Shown here: positions 21,501-34,734 of the stretch, one piece after another
Position numbering within the stretch: the first letter of the stretch is position 1
Layout: the number at the start of each line of letters is the position of its first letter
Assembly: GCF_001949145.1 (NCBI RefSeq)
Contig: NW_019091430.1
Coordinates: 1,065,907-1,129,906 of the forward strand
DNA from: Acanthaster planci
Lineage: Eukaryota; Echinodermata; Asteroidea; Valvatida; Acanthasteridae
DNA: 64,000 bases
Direction: 5' to 3'
Notes under the pieces: model-generated
Told to the model about the DNA's origin: nothing
Database searches by the model: none
Seen by the model: only the letters and a program-made list of their open reading frames with translations
Translations under genes and position numbers: made by a program

Positions 21501-22634
21501 CTGAGTAACTTGGACTCTACGACTAATTTGTTTAACATCTTGACATGGTCGATCCTAGAGTCCGACATGTAGTACCATTCATATACTTTTACTTCCATGC
21601 AGTAGTTTCAATCAAAATAGCTTGTGCAGTATCGTACCTCTAATAAAAATCCTCAGTATTCATTTCCAAATGGTCCTTAAACTGTCTGATATGCCCACCT
21701 TAGGATTCCGTGGGAATTGATGATTCCATTGATGCTGGTATTAAAGGCTTACTCATAAGAGTAAGAAGAAAGAACCATTTCCCCTTCAAATCAGAAACGA
21801 TCTTGTCGGCAGAGTTTGAAGTCGCCATTGGCTTCATGTAGTGATTTAAACTGTATGCCAATGTACATGTACCTGGAGACAACATCACAACGCTCCGGCC
21901 GAGCTAGCAGACCATTTACAATAAGCATGTGGTGTCTGCACGAGCATGCTGACAACCGTTCCCTGAGCAGCATAACATCTGGTGTGGAACTCGATGGAGT
22001 CACAGCTACTGAACGTCATACTGCTAAGGAAACAGTCGTTGGCGTGGGTCAAGGTATCAAATTCATACTCAACACATCAATGGAGCAAACAACTAAAGAT
22101 ATAATAATTCCGCTGAACCAGATAAAAGAGCCATTTTCTGGACAACTCCTGGAATGCGCAATGTGATCAATCCAGATTAGATTTTACAAACTCTATGACT
22201 CTTATGGTACGTGTAACCAATGTCTGTGGCTTGCCTCCGCATGAAGGAAAGAATGAGCAGACAGCATCAAAGTGTCCTGTTAATTTGCTCCAGTCATCCA
22301 TTTTCTTTCAACTCTTGGCGTGTTATTCCCCGACTGCAGCTTACTGGTGAATTGTATAAGTTAATCCGCAGCATTTTAAAATTCAGGCTTGTTTAAAAAA
22401 TTAGTTTTTGTTAAAGCAGGAAATAAAATAACATGTATCATGCATTGCTCTTGTGACCTACATGTACATGTATATTGTGAAATGGCTGCTGTGACACATA
22501 CATGTATCTTCGATGCGTCGTAAGATAAGACAGGTTGTGTGAAATTTGGTAGGTGATTAAATACTGCTCAACACTCCTTGTTGAGTCGCAGCTGGAGTCA
22601 ACCGAGCAGGGTTATCAGAGCACATGAATGTCCT

Positions 22635-22883
22635 TTAGTGCCGTAGGAGCTTGTACAGTTGTCGCTTGAAGGTGGGTTTTTTGGTGATTGCCGTAATGTT
22701 CATGGTGAACTGGTTCAACTTGATCCTGTTGATTACAATTCCTGGGAAAAAAGACTTGTACACTAACAGTCTTTTCTTGGTCGTCACCTGATGAAGGTAG
22801 GCTGGGATGTGTTGGGCAGAATCCGTGGATCTTTTTGCGAGGAGTTGATCTTTATTGCTTGATTTGTTGATACATGTAAACCG
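22635..22883 (-). other. Candidate 3' coding exon, unrecognised (82 residues)
   Basis: An 82-codon open frame on the minus strand ending TAA at 22635, with a TGA upstream at 22884-22886. It has no suitable ATG near its start, so it would have to be an internal-to-terminal exon. Part reads KKRLLVYKSFFPGIVINRIK and the end reads FKRQLYKLLRH. The composition looks protein-like, basic and hydrophobic. I do not recognise it. It could be a last exon, a transposon remnant or chance. Confidence 0.3.
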
Positions 22884-22939
22884 TCATTGGTCAATCGTCT
22901 TTCCTTTTTAGTTCACTGTTGTGGAAGCTTGTTTTAAAA

Positions 22940-24900
22940 ATGTCAAACAAATGAAGTTGGGGTCATTCCATGTCAATTCAACATGCTTTTGGTCCTGACC
23001 GTCCTGCTGATTAGATTCCTTGAGAAACCATTTGGTTATTCTCTGCCATTTAGTTTTTGAGATGGGGTGAATGAACTTTGACTTATAAGCATGACCTCCT
23101 TTGTTTGGACAGTCGTATCTCCCAGAAGTAGAGCACCTACAGCGATAAAATTAACATCATTCTGAAGCTCTTGAAATGGCCCTCATGCATAAAATCAAAT
23201 CAAACTTATTCTGCAAAAAGTTTACATAAGTATATGACCTTTGATCTTGATTTGCAAAAGTGGCCTTTTTTCAAAATGTGTTTTTTATTTGTTTGCATAA
23301 GACTTTTGCAACATTTCCAGGAAGATTTGGGCTGGGCTCTCTTATAGTTCATGAGTTATGTTTATTTGAACCTTGGCAAAAAGGGAAAATATGAATAATG
23401 TACTCATACAGTGTAATGTCATGTCACCCAGTGGTTGTGCATAGTACAAGTCATGACACAACAAACATGTAAGTGTACATGTAATCCCTGTCTCTCCCCC
23501 AATTCCCATAGCTGACCACAGCATTGAATACATGAACCTGTAGCTGGCCACAACCATAAACATTGTTACTGATACAGTGACACCCAGGAGGAACCCTCCT
23601 GTGGCCCTCATACTGGTATCTGGGGATGCAGTGAACCATGGCACTACATGTATAAAATGGAGCTCCTAAAGTGAACTATCAAGACCGACTCGGTGTAAAC
23701 TCAACGGAGTTCAGGGCTCAATAACGTGCAAGTTGACATCACTGGAGTGTCTGAAATAAAAATTTAATTATTGTCTTGTCTTCAGTCGTTCCATTTCTTT
23801 CCAGTTTTTGGTGGGTTAGCTAACTACGGTTGTAATTATTGACACAAGACAAACCCCTCGAAAAGTGATACATGTAGTTTCAAAGCCTGCTTGGCTTCCC
23901 TCTACATGTACTTTCCCTGGCACTGAGGACCATTTTTCATCCATAATATATCAACTCTGCCCTTGGTTTGAAGCCCCAAACCCAGGGAGTTGACCCTGGC
24001 CTATGTTTCCACAAACCCTCAATTTTTTCGGCCAATCTCCTTTTTAAAAAGAAACTGGGGGGGGGGCACTTTTTGCCAATGAGCTCAGCAGAAATTACCA
24101 CTTGAATTAGAGCACTGCAACCGGTAGTTGTTGCTACATGTACATGTATGCAAGTATGGGACCAGTGGAATTTGAGTCAACTCAATCCAAAACCAACTCA
24201 GTCATGTCAGTCCCAACTCAGTCTCTGTGGAAAATATATGTATTTCATTACCATGCCACACATTCTGCAATGCTCATGGCATGCATGGACAGTCTGGACA
24301 GCTTGAATTGCCCAAGGTCTAGCTACCCCACCATTATTTATGTACATTTTGCCATTGAAACCAAGTTGTCTAAGGACCAAGTTAAATCCACTTTTTGATT
24401 TTTGACTGAGTTGCCTCAATTTTCACTGATCTGATGCAGGCATAGCACTTGTAATTGCTGCATTGTGGCTTGCTCAGGGACACACATGTGGCACCACATA
24501 ACCATACATCCGTTTTAGCCACATAAATAAAAGGGATTGTATAGTTTGTTCTGAAGTCCCAAATTTTGTCCATTGTAAAGCAATACTGAATTTACAAGTT
24601 CATGTACATGTAGGTACGCTGTACATGAAGTCACTGCCATAAGTATTTATTATTGTAATCAAACAAGTGACTGCATGGTGATCAAGCACACAGGAATCAT
24701 AATCTTGACCATGTGCCATGTCTGGTTCCCAATCCTTCCAGTGCAGCACCCTCTTTTTAATTTTTTTTCCTTTCTTGAAAAACAACAGTCGCAATATGAT
24801 ATCATTCATCATTGTTATTAAATTCACCCTACATTTCATGTAGGATTTGATGGTGGCTGTTGATGAATACTGGCAAAGTGGATGCATGTACATGTACATT
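22940..24900. other. No gene seen
   Basis: Contains a GGGTCATTCCATGTCAATTC-type repeat start near 22,960, a run of G at 24,056-24,066 and scattered TACATGTA words. The open frames lack domains. Confidence 0.4.
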
Positions 24901-25019
24901 GCAATCTCACCCTCTCACGTACTGGCGTCATGACCTACAGTATTTGGGTTTATTATGTGCACAACAGAAAACCTGACAAGCGTAAAAACAAAGCAAAACC
25001 ACCCATAAAAGTAAGTTCC

Positions 25020-25215
25020 TTTGGGAATATACAGCTAATGCAGACACTTCAGGTAAGCCTACAGGCAGCAGCCTTGCCATCACAGACACTGATTTGAAGA
25101 GGAAAAAAAGTAGAGAAAAGTGACCTGCCTGAGATCCTGACATGTGACCAGCTGCTGGATTTGAAGCCTGGATCTTACCCGCTAGAAATATCACCATACA
25201 GGAGTGTGAGAATTC
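25020..25215 (-). repeat. Degenerate tRNA-SINE, minus strand
   Basis: The reverse complement reads GCTTCAAATCCAGCAGCTGG and then GATCTCAGGCAGGTCACTTT. This aligns with the B box and following GGCAAGCCACTTCACT of the SINE at 14905-15190. It lies within a 196-codon open frame at 24928-25518, which is therefore not called a gene. Confidence 0.5.
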
Positions 25216-26459
25216 AGCTTTTTTGTTTAGATGTCGACCCTGAATTACAGCTTTTATGTACACCTGGTCTGTACAAAAGTCTGGGAACTTTTTACATTTC
25301 AGCATTATGCTAGCTGTTTTCAACTTTAATTTTAAGTGGCAACTCACACCCCTGAGGTCCCATGCATGTACATGTACATGTACGTACCGTACATTAGGCC
25401 ACATACTGGTCTCTTGAAGACTTTCTTTGACATTCTCTACTGAAGTGACCTGCGATGTTAGCACAGTAGGTCTGACTTCTTTACTACAGATTTCAGTATA
25501 TTTTCTATCAAAATACATCTGATATAACAGTCCATGTACAATACATGGAATACCAGTGTTGTGTACTCAATGTACTTTTGAATTTCATTTTCAAGCTGAA
25601 AAGAAAAATTTAATTTCTGGAGACCTACGTGCATATGCATATCGAAAGGAAAGTGGATGGAATACTTGCAGCTGCCTAATTTTATTTTTTTACATTGTAA
25701 GGATCCAGCCATCAGTGGCCGTCATATATTCAGACAGACTTAAGCTTCATCCTCGTCCAGTTGGTGAAGAAAACATTCATGTTGAGCACTGCATTTTTAC
25801 ATGTAAATGTATGTGACTGCAAAAAAGCATACTTACATGGATGGTTTAAAGTTTAACTGCTTGTTAAAATTAGCCACCTGCAACTTTGCATTGATGCTGT
25901 TTGTATGGATCTTTTGTCATTTTCAAAGAAGACTTCACACCTGCCTGTATACAAACAGTGCATCCTCTTGCAATGAAAGTTGCCAAAACATTTGGGAATA
26001 ACTGCAAACAATTGGCCAGAAGCCTCGATGGGTGATTAAATGTAACAGCTTTAAATCCTGGTGTACAGAAGATTGAGAAAAAAATCATTTCCCATTGCAT
26101 ACACACAGATAACCGTACCGGTACATGTACATGTAGGCCTACTCTATGGATCTTCATACCCGAAATGATCGTTATGAGGAAACAGATACATTACAGACTT
26201 GTGTGTAGGAATTCATGTAGCTTACATACATACATGTACAATGTATGTGTACCAATACCTTTCGTGTTATTGCTAACATCTACATAATACTGTACATGTG
26301 TTGCCCACATGTGCTGATTTAATTAAAGGGAATCGGTAGCAACAATGCATTTTTGTAGACACACATTTTCTACAAATGTGTACTCTTCTTCAGTGTGTGA
26401 AAACTCTTTGAAATCGATTAAATGTCATGAAAATTGCACTTGGGGAACATTTAAACTTG

Positions 26460-26830
26460 TCTGTGATTTCCTGGACAACCGAGGGGCGCTGTTGCTACAA
26501 TGTCATTTGTGGAAGGCTGCGGCTGAAACTGCTCTCCTTACACATAGATTTGCTTCTTATCAAAGTGTGAACCCAGAATTTAGTCATTGAAAATATTTCT
26601 GAGAAATTGCTGCTCGCTGCCTTATTGCTACCGTTACTTGCAAGATGATGAATCACAAAAAAAAGAGAAAAGTCAGGCCAGCCAAAAATCCAGCACTTCT
26701 TGTGCACAAACCAATGTAACATTGAGGTTTTTTCCTGGGATGGCATCAAAATTCAATTTGCTTATAAATGAATACAGCATAAAAGCTAACGGCAGCACAA
26801 GTGCCCCTTTGGTAATACATGTAAAACAGA
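26460..26830. repeat. Diverged dispersed repeat
   Basis: Blocks GGCGCTGTTGCT, AATGTAACATTGAGG and GGCATCAAAATT resemble, in order, a block at 11,380-11,650. The function and class are unknown. Confidence 0.35.
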
Positions 26831-27979
26831 AATTGAAAACGACCTTTATTGGCACACAAAGGTGCATACGGTATATTGAAGGTTTGTGTTACTGGTACAT
26901 TGATAAGCTATGAACCTCTTCCAGGCACCAGGTAAAGAAATATCACTTGAAGGTGAAAATTTAACCCCCCAAAAAAATGAGGAAACAATTACATTTCTGC
27001 TTTTTCCCGGAGTGTGACAAAGCCCCCAGTAAAGGAAACTGGCACTCCTTTGTGTCTTTGAATACCAGAACAAAACATGTTCCGGCTTTTTGTATACATT
27101 CCGTTCCTGAAATACTGTACCACAGCAGGAATGCCACAGTACCTCATCATTCAAAGCGTCCAACAACTCCCATAAAAAGGGAGAGAAAGTCCCTTTTTTT
27201 TGTGGAACTGAGCGAGGGAAGTGTGATCCTTGATCTTACCCAGGGGTGGTGGAGGACATATCCACAAGCCTGGGAAGATACATCCCCTTCTGATGGCATT
27301 CTAGTCCCAGCAGTTCCCAGTGCAGCTGACCCCTGTTGACCCTAATTCACAGAAAAAAGTCTGCCATGCAGTGTTAATTTGCCTCGGTGACCTTCAACCT
27401 CTGATCATAACTCAGTTGGCAGGGGGTACTTTTTGGGGGAGCAGGTTTTGACTGGGCAGGGTTTGTAGGAAGTGACTTTTGTAGAACTTTATGGGTGGTT
27501 GTGTGTAGACTGTAGTGCTTTCTTGACTTTTGTGATGTTGGGCAGAAGTCAGGGGCGTTGTACATGTACATGTAAGTTATGTGTCTTGAGACAGATGACT
27601 AGGCTCTTAATTACTTTGATTTCTTGTAATATTCCACCGAACCAAAGCAGTAAAACACAAGCCTTAATTGGTTGGATGAACTTCATCAAATCTTGGCAGC
27701 TTTACAAGTCAGCTGGCATGAGCTGCATGTACTGTGGGGAAGTTCTTGGGCATGCAGACATGTACCGGTAGGTACAGTGTCTGAATTATTTATGTTTTTA
27801 TTTTACTTAACAACCCATGGCCATATGGTACCTGCCATCAGCAACATGTAAATGTATCTATACAACTATTGTAGCATGAACATTTTGTATTGGCCTTAAG
27901 GTGGTGTAATGCACAGGACGTTGCAATTGAAAGTTACCACTTTGAATTGATATGGGAAATTTGGTGAAAAGAATTCATT

Positions 27980-28145
27980 TTCATTTTCACAATCAAATTC
28001 TCAAGGTGTGAAAATAATTTCCCACTTGTGTGAAAACGTGTGAAAATGTTTTCTCACTTGTGGGAAAAAACTGAAAAATCTTTTCCCACTTGTAGGAAAA
28101 TGTGTGAATAACTTTTCCCAATTTGGAAAAAAAATTTGTGTTGGC
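27980..28145. repeat. Imperfect tandem repeat of TTTCCCACTTGTG.GAAAA
   Basis: Four or more diverged units of about 35 bp carrying TTTTCCCACTTGT and GTGTGAAAA. The unit is itself roughly palindromic (TTTTCnCAC/GTGnGAAAA). Confidence 0.6.
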
Positions 28146-30248
28146 AATATTGAAATGTATTCCCTGGAAAGAGAATAAAAATGTGAAGAGAATTTCCTCT
28201 TCCCGGGTTAGATTTCAAATTGTACTGTGAGGTTATGTCACCGAGAATGGGTTTTAATTTTCTTTAAGCATTTCTGACTTCACATTTTTGTCTGTACTTT
28301 TTCCTTGCATCTACTGCAATGTACAGTGCATGGACACCTATAGAAAAATACTAAAACGGTTCTGGTTACCGTACATGTGTAGCTCATCACACATGTCCGA
28401 GAAGAAAGCGTGGAATTAGCCCTTGTAAGACAAAAATCTTAATTGATCCAAGTAAGAAGTTTAACATAGGTTTAAAGTCCTGTTCCATTTTTACCACCTT
28501 ATTGGTAGCATATTCTAGGGGGCAGAACTTGAGAATACAGTATGTACCTTAATTTACAAGATAAAAACCACTGTGTCACCCTACAATCACATAGGAATTG
28601 GAGGATTGAGGACACTGAGGGGTAATAATCATACATGAATGTACATGGACACATGCATGTAAACCAGTGGCTAGTTCTTTGTTACAATTTGACTTTCAAG
28701 CCCCTGGAGTCCTCAGTAACAATGTCCTCAGTCCATCAAGACACATGTACCCGGTACATGTTCTCATGTGACAGTTTGAGAAAGTAACATACTGGTAGAT
28801 TTGAAAATGTTGAATATTAGATGCATTCTTCTTGGTGTGTGATACTTTGAGTTTTGACAACATAATAGTGTACATAGCGGTACTACCAGTGGTGCATGTT
28901 GATGTCATGCTGTGTTTACATGTGGCTTTTGTATACCAGTAACAATGGGAGGCACGGTCCTCAGTGATTCCAGGTTTATCAATTTCAGAAAATCTTGGTA
29001 CCTGAAGAAAATCAAAATGTGAAATAAAGGTTACAGTCATAGGGTACGGTTCATGTCTACATTGGGAAGCTCCAAGAGTCTCACCATTTGGAGGTTTATT
29101 GAAAACCTTTTCCAGGAAAAAGCTGTGGAAAAGCAAAAGTTCTAAGGATCTGTACATGCATACATACATGTATCAACAACCAAAACGGGTCAAATAACAC
29201 TTGACAAAATTTTATCAACACCAAAAAAGGATAGTTTTGCAACAATGTAGTCACTGATCTGGTTGGAGATACAGTAAATTTGGAATAGGCCCATTCAGTA
29301 GGTACAGTCTATGTACATGTTCTGGTACATATAAGGATACAATAGATTCCACAAACTGAAGCCTTATAACATGTACCATGTGTAAAACACATTCATTCAC
29401 TTTTCACATACGGTACAGTGCAATTCCACTATAATGAGCCTAATGGGATCTGCACAAAATGTTCGGTATAGCAGTTTTCAGGATGCACCCATTCCCTGCT
29501 CTGGCCTGTTGAAACGTGGCAGCCTGCCTCACAGATGTCTCTGTATACATGTACATGTACGTGTATGAGGATTTCGGGCCAACACTTCCTCAGCCAAAAA
29601 ATCATGTTTGAAATACATAACACCAAAACTCATGCATTTTTTTCAATGCACATGTATGTACAATTCCCTCCAATTGGCACTTTTTGGGTAGTTCTCAGTG
29701 GCAATCAACTCACAAAATGAATTAAAATTTCCGATGAGTTTGCCTTTAACCATCTCTTAAATAACACTTGCAACATGCAGATGGGCTGAAAACCATTGTA
29801 TAGCATCCGAGTCACAATAGTATGTACATGTACATGTACGTGACTGAAGTCAACAATAGCTAACAAAGATTGTTCAGACGATCAAAGCCAGCCAAACATT
29901 TGATGAAGATATTTGCATTTTAAGTTCCAAAAGCAGATGGTGCCTGCAAATGTATTATCTGTTATGGTAATAACAAGGCATAAACTCTTGTCTTTGTAGT
30001 GATAACAGGAAGCAAGATTTCCACATTAGAGTAAAGGTACCCTTGTTGCATGCACGAACTGGGTAAATGGACTTGGACACGTGCCTGTGCATGCACTCAA
30101 AGGGAATTTATTTACATTTATCCACAAACAGTCTCGACCATGCCACATGTTGCTTGTTGTTCCTGCACGAGTACAATTTTTCTTAAATATTCATCAGTCC
30201 TCAATTTCTTTGTCTATTTGAAATAATTTTCAATGTTTGATGAAAATG

Positions 30249-30283
30249 CCCCCCCCAAAAAAAAAATTGGGGGGGGGGGGCAA
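30249..30283. repeat. C-run / A-run / G-run hairpin
   Basis: Eight C, about eleven A, TT and then twelve G form a self-complementary homopolymer block able to form a hairpin or quadruplex. It may also be prone to assembly error. Confidence 0.7.
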
Positions 30284-31027
30284 GGGGTATACATGTTTGG
30301 TATACCCATGGGTTTGGTATAGCAGGATGTTTTAAAAGTGTTCGTTATGGCACAGGTGGTATTCCACTGTAATCCCTGTATAGTAGTTTAGGCTTGTACA
30401 TGTACAGTGTACATACAAGTACATGTATGCCTCTGACAATACTTGAAACTTTTCCCTTGTATTCAGATATTTTTGAAAATACACCTTTACCTGTCACTGT
30501 CTAATAGGAAAGGCACCGCTGAACATAAAGGGTGCAATCTCTTTTGTGCCACTAAGCAACTCATAAATGTCAGCTCCACTGAACCACAGAACTCAGCAAT
30601 GGGTCTTACATCCCCTGGCTCTGTGTTACACGAGTGCTTTCAAACATTTACCTTTCAAACATGTACTGTTAGGAATTTGGAGCAAATTCCTTTCCCTTTG
30701 GGGGAAAAAAATACCTTGGTTACTTCAGCAAAGTGTGTTATTGACAGGCAATAAAGAGACTGGGTATTTTGTTTCAAGGGAGGAATGTTTGATTGGAGGA
30801 AAGAGAGCAACAGAGGCCCATTGCCTTCTGTTTTGTAGGTGCCTGCATGCTGGTCAGTCTAAAATGACTTCACTGTTTTTGATTTCAGTCACTTGAAAAA
30901 ATATTTAAAAAGTATTGAAAAAATCACATAAAACATTTGTTCTTGGATAAAGAAAGAATTGGCTAAGTCGATACTGGTTCTTTTAAAACATCTAAAAACA
31001 ACCAGAATTAGTCATTTTGGATACACG

Positions 31028-31053
31028 TACATGTACATGTACATGTACATGTA
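31028..31053. repeat. TACATG microsatellite
   Basis: More than four perfect hexamer units of the self-complementary repeat TACATG. Similar runs lie at 19,535-19,562, 31,210-31,260, 34,500-34,545 and 61,883-61,940. Translated, they give Thr-Cys, His-Val or Met-Tyr runs. Confidence 0.85.
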
Positions 31054-31537
31054 GGTGTAGTCCTAAATTCTCTGGTACATGTAGTTGTGTGTATTCTATG
31101 GACTATTACATAAAAATTCACAAGATGGCCATTTTGGTTCCTGCTCCCCAAATTCACTTCATGTCTTGACCACTCTGAAATAGGAGGGAGCCTGACTATG
31201 ATACTCCATGATACATGTACATGTAGCGGTACCAGTACTGCAGGTACATGTACATGTAGCCCCACATGATTAACAACCCTGGAAACACTAGCAGAAATAC
31301 ATGTACATGTATGTCATGGGCTACAGGCTGTCATTATAGTAAGCCTTTGATAAAATGTAAGCTGTATCCACAAAGTACATGTAGGCTTATTGATTTGGAC
31401 AATTGCCTTCTTCAGGCAATTTTGCCAGACTGCCTTGTAAAGATTTCTGTAAGGTAAACCTACTGTCCGTCCCTCCCTTAACACTGTACTGCAGTGGAAG
31501 GTTTTTACCTTTTTACTTGGGAAAACAGAAGAATCAG

Positions 31538-31800
31538 GGCCCGATTTCACGGAGCTGCTGAACAGTTAGTAGAAAAGTGGTGCTAACTTTAGCAGAAACA
31601 TTTGCTTACGTTAAGCCGTATTTCATGGCGGTGCCATGGCATGGTCGTGCTAACGGTTGCGCACACAAAGAGATAAACTGTTATGTCACTAAGTTTAAGC
31701 AAGTTTTCCTCCAAGTTCTGCATGCATTTGGCCGTGCTTACTGCTTACGGTCTAAGACTGAGTCAGTTTGCATAATTCACTATTGGAATATTCGACCTTC
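31538..31800. repeat. SINE-like dispersed repeat (GGGCCCGATTTCAC start)
   Basis: Begins GGGCCCGATTTCACGGAGCT and repeats GCTAAC and TTAGCAGAAA words with a second TTTCATGGCGGTGCC. Such units are common in invertebrate deuterostome genomes. No A or B box is clear. Confidence 0.35.
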
Positions 31801-33404
31801 AATTTTATAGAAGATCCGAGTATTCGGTGGTACCAACCCGCAGATTGTTTATGAACAAAACAAACAAAATCAGTTGCAATAATGTACACAATTATGTACA
31901 CTGTGATCAATATAATAGCTTCTCACATCTTGGAGTATCTCCAGCCACGATTTAGCAAGATTTAAGAGATGAACAATACTTTTTGCCCTGTTGAAAATTT
32001 CTATTCCTCTTAAATTGTTTAACAAATAATTTACTGTTTGAATCATAAGATTTCCGTCCCTTTTCTTTGAATTTGCTTGAAACAAGCCTCCATAGTGCAA
32101 TTTTTTCTTGTTTAAAACTAAAGAAATTTTTTCCTTCCTTTTCGTGAGTTTTGCAGTTGAACATTCACATTTCGAAAATAATAATATTTGAATATTAGAT
32201 AATTGAATGAATATTCGGTTGTTCGACACAGCCCTATTATTGTCTCAATGAAATATGTGGAGCTTTAATAAGAGTGAAATTGTGTGCTACGTAGTGCTGT
32301 AAAAATAGGCCCTGTTTTCAGCTACTTCAGCAAACATGAAGCTTAGTTTGTAAGCAGAGATTCCTTCTGAACTTAAACTTTTTTGGCACTCTTATTGTAC
32401 AGTACAGATGACAGTCAACTTTAAATCTTAGGCCTAATAACCCCCAATTTTTGAATGAAACCTTTGTGAATCTTCCAAAGTTTTGTATTAGGCTCTATAT
32501 TTGAACTGGTGATCACACATTCTTAGTATTATTAAAACTTACAAGGAATACCAAGCGACACGTGAAGTAAGTAATGGCTATACTGTACATTTAAGTCTGT
32601 AAATCCAGTGAATCTCTAGTGGATTTGAAAGATCTGGACAATTCTGGTATCCACTGTACATGTACAGTGTACATGTACGTGTACGTACATGGACCTTTAA
32701 CATACTGGGTAACATTTTTCGTGCATTTTCAGAGCTTAAATCTCTGAAAGAGGAGGAAGTCTAACAGGATGTTTGCTGAATAAATAATGTACGTGTATTT
32801 GATTATGGAAATTGGAAACCAAAGGATAAGCAATGAATTCTAGATGAAATTGATAATGTTACAAGTTTGTAAATGGTCTTGTAATGCTTCTGTGGCCAAA
32901 AAAAAAGGTTCTTTGAGTTTTTTTTACAAATAATACTGAGTTCTAATATCAGAATTCCAGAGCCATGCACTTTAGGTTACTTGTAGATGGTGTAAACAGC
33001 ATTGGTGTATTTAGGCTGGGAAACACATAACCCGACCAATTTGAAGTGATTTCCGGACAACAGGTGGCCCTGTTTTTTGACAGTCTGACGTTTTTATTAC
33101 AGGTTGGCTTGGTTGCTGTCATAATGCTAGAATTGGGGGAAAGGAATGGAATAAAATCTCGGAAGTTAAGATCATTTACAGATCATTGACAGGGTCAGGG
33201 GGAAGGATTTGTTCTGAATTGGTGCTCATTAGCAGAGATTCTTGGGAACTCTTTGGCACGGAATAACCTTGAATTCCTTCTGTTGTCACACATGTGGAGT
33301 GTACATAGGGTGTTTGTATCAAATGGTAAAAAGTCGAACCCATTTCTGTGAGTTTGGTCAGCTGGCCACTTGGACATTTCTTCAATTTTAGGCCAGTAAA
33401 TCTG

Positions 33405-33600
33405 TCTTGAGCAGAAGCACTCAGCAGTTGACAAGAACCATATTGGTGGGATGTGTTTATTTGGTTGGTAGTGACGCAACGGGACGGCAACACATGCCTT
33501 TTGTAGTCACTGAACCAGCAAAGTGCAGTTTTCACCAAAGGAGTGGCTGTTGCTTGGAAAATGGGGCCCTCTCTTGGTCCCACTTGGGGCCCGTTATAAC
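33405..33600 (-). repeat. Dispersed repeat family G, copy 2
   Basis: On the minus strand it reads GGGACCAAGAGAGGGC, CTCCTTTGGTG, TGCACTTTGC, GCGTCACTACCAACC and CTTCTGCTCAAG, collinear with 3790-3995. Confidence 0.65.
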
Positions 33601-34274
33601 TGAGTTGATTCTTTTATGGTCAGTATTTGTGTTCAGGCTCCTGCTCCAAGTGTTTTTCTGTAAGAAAAATTAGTCCTGATGAGCACGTCTGGCCAAACAG
33701 TTTCAAATTCAATTCATATTGAAGAGCCTGTTGATGGAGCATCTGTGGGACAATTTCTTCACAGGAAAAGAGTGGTCCAAATTGACAACATTTGTGGGAT
33801 CTTACCCATGACCTTGGCAAGGAAGATCAATCCAACCACTACTGCACCAGCTGTTTGGGGGCAATAGAGGCCATATGCTGAATAATTTGCTCAATTATTT
33901 CCACTTTTCATCAAGTCTTCAGACTGTCTCCAGTGGGATGACAAGGGAGCACAGTCTGGACAAACTGATAGTTTGAAATCTATGCTGAGTGATGGGCAGG
34001 CAGACGTGTGCTTCGAATCAACCGCTGTTTCATGTTTGGTCCTTTTTGCCATCTTGACAATGCAAGATACTCGTATGTCAGTTGTTAGGGGATAAATCAG
34101 GAATTTTTGATGCAAAATGTTTTGACCTTTTGCAGTTTGAGCTGTTCCATGGAAGCACAAGTCATAAATCTTGGATGACAAGACTTTGAAAGTCAGTGAC
34201 AAACATTGTCCCTTCTCACAATTATTTCCATATTGCTGAAAAAATCTCTGGACTTTGACAGCAAATCTTGGTGC

Positions 34275-34310
34275 TTAACCCTAACATTCCTAAATCCTTC
34301 AAACTATGTA
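34275..34310. repeat. Solo end of the TTAACCCTAAC family
   Basis: TTAACCCTAACATTCC followed by AAATCCTTCAAA, matching the left arms at 8677 and 34673. No right end is found. Confidence 0.4.
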
Positions 34311-34672
34311 AACCGCATAGATCGAAGGGAGTTTGAAAGACTAAGGAAGGTCAAACCTAGTCATTTGTACATGTACTTCACATGGGGTGTGATCTACAAG
34401 TTCCTTGAAAGGACAATATGCCATAGATTGGCCGCAGTGTGGAGGAATTAGGGAATCTCCTTGCAGACTTGCCTGATACTGAGGAGATGGGTTCAGGCCT
34501 GTACATGTACATGTATATACCAGTACATGTACAATGTACATGTCAAGTATGAACATGCACACATATAGCTCTGTGGCATATTGTGTTGACTTGACAGTTC
34601 CCCCGTTCTCCTTGAAAAAATAATTGGGCTCATCACTTCAATCATCCACTGAAAACTCCTGGATCTGCCATT

Positions 34673-34731
34673 TTAACCCTAACCCTCCTCAATCCTCCAA
34701 CAAGTGAAGGATTGAGGAGGGTTAGGGTTAA
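34673..34731. mobile_element. 59-bp TTAA hairpin with telomere-like arms
   Basis: Two perfect 24-bp inverted arms (34673-34696 and 34708-34731) start and end with TTAACCCTAACCCT and its complement. The loop is 11 bp. TTAA at each end suggests a TTAA-targeting transposon reduced to its ends. Confidence 0.75.
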
Positions 34732-34734
34732 TTA

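Noticed and set aside
24928-25518. 196-codon open frame on the minus strand, the longest in the window
   Set aside because: It crosses a degenerate tRNA-SINE and a TACATG run (the VHVHVHA part), has no domain and no splice context.
26977-27339. Plus frame with Cys/His residues, considered as a zinc-finger or THAP-type protein
   Set aside because: Cys/His spacing does not fit a known finger. No start or splice support.
34673-34731. Interstitial telomere array
   Set aside because: Only one or two CCCTAA units per arm, inverted and TTAA-flanked. It fits a transposon end better than a telomere remnant.
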